Assembly (NCBI GenBank): GCA_903911985.1
Contig: CAIWFP010000303.1
Span: 1 to 17,355 of the forward strand
From: an uncultured Sphingomonadales bacterium
GTDB taxonomy: Bacteria; Pseudomonadota; Alphaproteobacteria; Sphingomonadales; Sphingomonadaceae
DNA: 17,355 nt
Direction: 5' to 3'
Shown: piece after piece, positions 14,208 to 17,355 of the stretch
Position numbering within the stretch: the stretch's first letter is position 1
How the letters are laid out: each line of letters begins with the position of its first letter
The notes under the pieces: model-generated
Databases searched by the model: none
Seen by the model: the letters and a program-made list of their open reading frames with translations, nothing else
What the model was told of the DNA's origin: nothing
Position numbers and translations under genes: made by a program

Positions 14208-14897
14208 ATGCCCCCCCTCGGAGGAGATCGGACCCGTCCTTCCCAGCCGGGGCGGAAAACACAGTCCCACAACCAGAACGGACAGAAGATCGGCGCGAAG
14301 GGGACGCGTACTCGCCAAAAGCTGATCGATGTGACAATCGCCCTGCTGGAAACCATTGGCCTTCGCGACATCACGGTCGCGGAAGTTGCCAAGGTCGCGG
14401 GTACCTCCCCGGCGACGTTCTACGTCTATTTCGAAGGCGTGGCCGAGGTCGTTCTGGCCGCCCTTGAAAACGCGGAGCAGGTAACGCCGGAAATGCTGGC
14501 CATTCTCGAACAGGACTTTCAAGGGGCCGCGGGATACGATCTGGCCCGCCGTTTCGTGGAAGCCTACGTCGAACAATGGCAGAAACACCGCACCGTGTTC
14601 AGGGTTCGCAATATGGCCGGCGAGGAAGGCGACAGCCGTTTTCTTGACGCGAGACATCGGCTTGCCATGCCCCTGATCGACGCTCTGGCACACAAGATTG
14701 CCCTGATCCGCAAGACAGCGGTTCATTTTCCCAAAATCGAGCCGCGAGCCATTGCCGCCACCTTGTTGATCATGCTGGAGCGGCTTGGTGCCGTTGCTCC
14801 CTTGCAGCACGGAGACGAGCGGACCAGCGCCGCCAATATGGCCCTTGCCGCCGCCTATCTGCTTCACACCGCCTTGGCGCCGGGCGGCAACGCCTGA
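14208..14897 (+). CDS. TetR/AcrR-family transcriptional regulator
   Basis: This protein has 229 residues. A basic, low-complexity leader of about 30 residues (MPPLGGDRTRPSQPGRKT) precedes the DNA-binding domain KGTRTRQKLIDVTIALLETIG and the helix-turn-helix ITVAEVAKVAGTSPATFYVYFEG. The C-terminal part is a helical ligand-binding domain typical of the family. ATG 14208 has AAGGA (14195-14199) at good spacing. The gene points toward the ALDH and CoA-transferase genes, 177 bases away from the ALDH start, and a promoter overlapped by a palindrome lies between them. The natural reading is a local repressor of that pair. Its effector is unknown. Confidence 0.93.
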   Translation: MPPLGGDRTRPSQPGRKTQSHNQNGQKIGAKGTRTRQKLIDVTIALLETIGLRDITVAEVAKVAGTSPATFYVYFEGVAEVVLAALENAEQVTPEMLAILEQDFQGAAGYDLARRFVEAYVEQWQKHRTVFRVRNMAGEEGDSRFLDARHRLAMPLIDALAHKIALIRKTAVHFPKIEPRAIAATLLIMLERLGAVAPLQHGDERTSAANMALAAAYLLHTALAPGGNA

Positions 14898-14987
14898 TCG
14901 TTCAGGCACGCGGGTGGGTCCTGTTCCGACCCCGGCGGAACCATTTCCTGCCATCATTATAAAAACTGCGGTGCTACGAGATTGCGG

Positions 14988-15016
14988 TTGACGGCGCTCG
15001 CCCATAATCATTAAAT
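14988..15016 (+). promoter_or_regulatory. Candidate sigma-70-type promoter of the ALDH / CoA-transferase operon
   Basis: TTGACG (14988-14993), 17 bases, then TTAAAT (15011-15016) matches the -35/-10 pattern with ideal spacing. The -10 box runs into the inverted repeat at 15014-15032, the standard geometry for repression. Transcription would start around 15023, about 50 bases before the ALDH start codon. Confidence 0.45.
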
Positions 15017-15032
15017 TGACGTATCATCAATT
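15014..15032. promoter_or_regulatory. Candidate operator overlapping the ALDH promoter
   Basis: AATTGA (15014-15019) and TCAATT (15027-15032) form a perfect 6-bp inverted repeat with a 7-base spacer. It overlaps the -10 box and probable start site. The adjacent TetR at 14208-14897 is the obvious candidate to bind it (inference). Confidence 0.45.
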
Positions 15033-15074
15033 GTGAGAGTCGCAGACTCCACCCCGGGAGAGGACAAGCGTTCG

Positions 15075-16550
15075 ATGAGCTTTCTCAAACACCCCAGCGC
15101 GCTCTATATTGGCGGCGAGTGGGTCCCCGTCGCCGAGACCGAAGCGGTTATCAATCCGGCCGATGAAAGCTTGTTGATGAACGCACCCGTCGGCAATGCG
15201 GCGACAATCGGCGATGCCATCGGCGCCGCGCGCGAGGCCTTCGACAAGGGCCCCTGGCCGCGCATGGCCCAACGCGAACGTCAGGCCGTGCTGACCGCCT
15301 TCCTTGACGCGATCGATCGCCGGCATGACGAGATCATCCGCCTGATCGTCGCGGAAGCCGGCTCTACCCAGATGCTGGCGGCCTTCCTGCAATATGGCAT
15401 TCCGATGCAGCATGCCCGCCACATGGTGGAAATTTCCGCAAGGCCGGCGGTCACACCGCTGGCGGTGGAAACCACACCCGCCGCCGACGGCACGCTCACC
15501 CTTGGCGCCGGCGTGCTATCGCGTGAACCGGTGGGCGTGGTGTCCTGCATAACGCCCTACAACTTCCCGTTCTTCCTCAATATCGGCAAGATCGTGCCGG
15601 CGATGGCGGTGGGCTGCACGGTGGTACTCAAGCCGTCACCCTACACCCCCATTCAGGCCCTCATTCTTGGTGAGATCGCCGATGAGGTTGGCCTGCCCAA
15701 GGGCGTGCTCAACATCGTCACCGGCGACATTGAGGCCAGCAAGCTGCTGACCTCGGACAAGCGCATCGATCTGATCAGCTTCACCGGTTCCGACAAGGTC
15801 GGCGGGATGATACAGGCGCAGGCCGCGCCGAACCTCATCCGCTGTGTCATGGAACTGGGCGGCAAGTCGGCGCTGATCGTGCGGGATGATGCGGATATCC
15901 AGCAGGCGGCGATGGCCGGAATGGGTGGCTTTACCGTCCACGCGGGACAGGGCTGCGCGCTGCTTACCCGGCACCTTGTGCATAATTCGGTGAAGGCGCA
16001 ATATGTCGAGACACTCAAGGCCATGCTGGCTCATGTGAAGATCGGCAATCCCATCGACCCATCGGTCAATTTTGGCCCGCTGATCCGCGATGTGGCGCGC
16101 ACGCGGTCTGAGAACTATGTCGAGATCGCCCGCAGCCAGGGCGCCACGCTGGTTTCCGGCGGCAAGCGTCCCGAGGGGCTCGACAAAGGCTTCTACTTCG
16201 AGCCGACCCTGTTCACCGATGTGCAAAACAGCCATCGCATCGCGCAGGAGGAAGTCTTCGGGCCGATCGGCGCGGTCATCGGCTATGACACCGACGAGGA
16301 GGCCATTGCCATCGCCAATGACAGCGACTTCGGCCTGTCTGGCGGCATCTATTCCGGCAACGTCGGGCATGCCTATGAAATGGCGCTGCAGCTGCGCACC
16401 GGTGGCGTGGCGATCAATGGTGGCAGCGGCCGTATGTCGAGCCACGCCCCCTTCGGCGGCATCAAGCGGTCGGGCTATGGCCGCGAATATGGCGAGGATG
16501 GGCTTAACGAGTTCACCTACATCAAGACCATCGGCTTCCACGCCGCGTAA
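15075..16550 (+). CDS. NAD(P)-dependent aldehyde dehydrogenase
   Basis: This 491-residue ALDH-superfamily enzyme has Asn163 in TPYNFP, Lys186 in LKPSPYTP, FTGSDKVG (236-243) for cofactor binding, Glu260 in VMELGGKSA, the nucleophile Cys294 in HAGQGCALLTR, and EEVFGP (392-397). I chose ATG 15075 (MSFLKHPSALYIGGEW) because a strong GGGAGAGGA at about 15056-15064 precedes it and the protein then starts at the family's usual point; an in-frame GTG at 15033 would add 14 non-conserved residues and falls next to the putative operator. It shares GQGCALxTR with the ALDH at 9377 but differs widely elsewhere, so it is not a recent duplicate. A CoA-transferase gene begins nine bases after its stop, suggesting that the acid it makes is then given a CoA. 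Confidence 0.95.
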   Translation: MSFLKHPSALYIGGEWVPVAETEAVINPADESLLMNAPVGNAATIGDAIGAAREAFDKGPWPRMAQRERQAVLTAFLDAIDRRHDEIIRLIVAEAGSTQMLAAFLQYGIPMQHARHMVEISARPAVTPLAVETTPAADGTLTLGAGVLSREPVGVVSCITPYNFPFFLNIGKIVPAMAVGCTVVLKPSPYTPIQALILGEIADEVGLPKGVLNIVTGDIEASKLLTSDKRIDLISFTGSDKVGGMIQAQAAPNLIRCVMELGGKSALIVRDDADIQQAAMAGMGGFTVHAGQGCALLTRHLVHNSVKAQYVETLKAMLAHVKIGNPIDPSVNFGPLIRDVARTRSENYVEIARSQGATLVSGGKRPEGLDKGFYFEPTLFTDVQNSHRIAQEEVFGPIGAVIGYDTDEEAIAIANDSDFGLSGGIYSGNVGHAYEMALQLRTGGVAINGGSGRMSSHAPFGGIKRSGYGREYGEDGLNEFTYIKTIGFHAA

Positions 16551-16559
16551 GGATACGAC

Positions 16560-17355
16560 ATGACACAGGTAATGAAGGGCGTTCGCGTCCTCGAAGTCGC
16601 CCAGTTCACTTTCGTCCCCGCCGCTGGCGCGGTGCTGACCGATTGGGGCGCGGAGGTTATCAAGATCGAGCATCCCATACGCGGGGACGCGCAGCGCGGC
16701 ATCCAGATGCTGCAGCGGCTGGCGGTCAACCCGCAGCGTTCCTCACTGATGCAGCACCCCAATCGCGGCAAGCGCAGCGTCGGAGTCGATATTTCGACGC
16801 CGGAAGGTCAGGAGCTGCTCTATGAGCTGGCGAAGACTTGCGATGTCTTCCTGACGAATTACCTGCCCTCTGCCCGGCAAAAGCTGAAGATCGACGTGGA
16901 GCACATCCGCGCGGCGAACCCCAAAATCATCTATGCGCGGGGCACCGCGCTGGGTGACAAGGGGCCGGAGCGCGAGAAAGGCGGCTTCGATTCCACGGCC
17001 TATTGGGCACGTGGCGGCTCGTCGATGATGGTGACGCCCAAAGGTCTTGGCGGTCCGTTGCTGCAGCCGGGTCCGGCCTATGGCGACACGATCGGCGGCA
17101 TGAACATTGCCGGCGGCATCGCGGCCGCGCTGTTCCATCGGGAAAAGACCGGAGAGCCCACCGAAGTCGACGTCTCGCTGCTTTCGACCGGCATCTGGGC
17201 CACGGCCTGCGCGGTCGATGTGGCCATGGAGATGCCCGATGATGACGATCTCTTCGTCAACGCCATGCCCGGCGTATCCACCTATACGACCAATCCGTTC
17301 ATCGGCGCTTTTCCCACTTCCGATGGCAAGTACATCAATCTGACCGCCCTCACCC
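16560..17355 (+). CDS. CaiB/BaiF-family CoA-transferase (3' end outside window)
   Basis: The gene begins at ATG 16560, with TAAGGA overlapping the ALDH stop as its ribosome binding site, and runs open to the window end (265 codons). Family III CoA-transferases move CoA between acids without ATP. Seen here are LEVAQFTFVPAAGAVLTDWG followed by AEVIKIEHPIRGD (CoA-binding N-terminus), NRGKRSVGVDISTPEGQELL (a near-universal segment), then YGDTIGGMNIAGGI. The Asp in that last motif is at the place of the catalytic aspartate of formyl-CoA transferase. The sequence stops at FPTSDGKYINLTALT, before the C-terminal third. The tight spacing to the ALDH marks one operon. Carnitine, bile acid and aromatic acid transferases share this fold, so the substrate cannot be named; some relatives are racemases, which is less likely here. 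Confidence 0.92.
   Translation, partial: MTQVMKGVRVLEVAQFTFVPAAGAVLTDWGAEVIKIEHPIRGDAQRGIQMLQRLAVNPQRSSLMQHPNRGKRSVGVDISTPEGQELLYELAKTCDVFLTNYLPSARQKLKIDVEHIRAANPKIIYARGTALGDKGPEREKGGFDSTAYWARGGSSMMVTPKGLGGPLLQPGPAYGDTIGGMNIAGGIAAALFHREKTGEPTEVDVSLLSTGIWATACAVDVAMEMPDDDDLFVNAMPGVSTYTTNPFIGAFPTSDGKYINLTALT

Noticed and set aside
14916..14932. Hairpin GGGTC / GACCC after the third TetR gene
   Set aside because: It is a five-base stem without a T-run, too weak in this GC-rich background to be called a terminator.
14139..15011. 290-codon open frame on the minus strand
   Set aside because: It is antisense to the TetR at 14208-14897, which has a clear helix-turn-helix and ribosome binding site.
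15033..15074. GTG start for the second ALDH adding 14 residues
   Set aside because: The ATG at 15075 has a strong ribosome binding site and matches the family's usual N-terminus; the GTG directly abuts the putative operator.
15636..16673. 345-codon open frame on the minus strand
   Set aside because: It is antisense to the second ALDH and the CoA-transferase start, with no recognisable domain.
1..17355. Search for CRISPR arrays, tRNA or rRNA genes, insertion sequences, toxin-antitoxin or defence genes
   Set aside because: I found no regular repeat-spacer pattern, transposase-like ORF, terminal inverted repeats or RNA gene signature by reading the sequence.

Overview
The window looks like a piece of an alphaproteobacterial chromosome, most likely a sphingomonad (Sphingomonas/Novosphingobium type). 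The DNA is GC-rich. It combines a FecA-like TonB-dependent receptor with amidohydrolase_2, SDR, aldehyde dehydrogenase, cytochrome P450, DUF2889 and CaiB/BaiF genes and several small TetR regulators, a mix common in the catabolic islands of that group. The taxonomic call is inference from gene content and style; there is no rRNA or other marker here.

Layout. Positions 1-1180: the 3' part of an amidohydrolase_2 gene and its strong terminator. 1181-3954: a regulatory region, a complete TonB-dependent receptor and a second strong terminator. 3955-4264: a convergent non-coding gap with short tandem repeats. 9148 down to 4265 (minus strand): a TetR regulator followed by SDR, acyl-CoA synthetase-like ligase, SDR and a DUF2889 protein. 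9192-11658 (plus strand, divergent from the TetR): an N-terminal P450 remnant, an aldehyde dehydrogenase and an SDR, ending at a hairpin. 13780 down to 11732 (minus strand): an overlapping TetR - P450cam-like P450 - rubredoxin operon. 14208-17355 (plus strand): a third TetR, a second aldehyde dehydrogenase and a CaiB/BaiF CoA-transferase cut by the window end.

How the genes may work together (inference). The receptor would import a poorly soluble organic substrate across the outer membrane. The P450, fed electrons through the rubredoxin or another carrier, would hydroxylate it. SDRs would oxidise the alcohols to carbonyls and the two ALDHs would oxidise aldehydes to acids. The AMP-forming ligase and the CoA-transferase would then activate the acids as CoA esters. 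An alicyclic or terpenoid-like substrate fits the P450cam-like enzyme, but the sequence does not identify the compound. No beta-oxidation or ring-cleavage genes lie within the window.

The most notable points are: (1) a short ORF fused by ATGA overlap to the ALDH at 9377 that reads as the first ~40 residues of a second P450cam-type P450, followed by a deletion; (2) a P450 and a rubredoxin joined by a one-base stop/start overlap; (3) two palindromes of the same architecture, one upstream of the TonB receptor and one at the head of the minus-strand SDR-ligase operon, suggesting one regulon; (4) a GTA..ATCAATT-like element at three promoters. I see no CRISPR array, tRNA, rRNA, insertion sequence or defence system.
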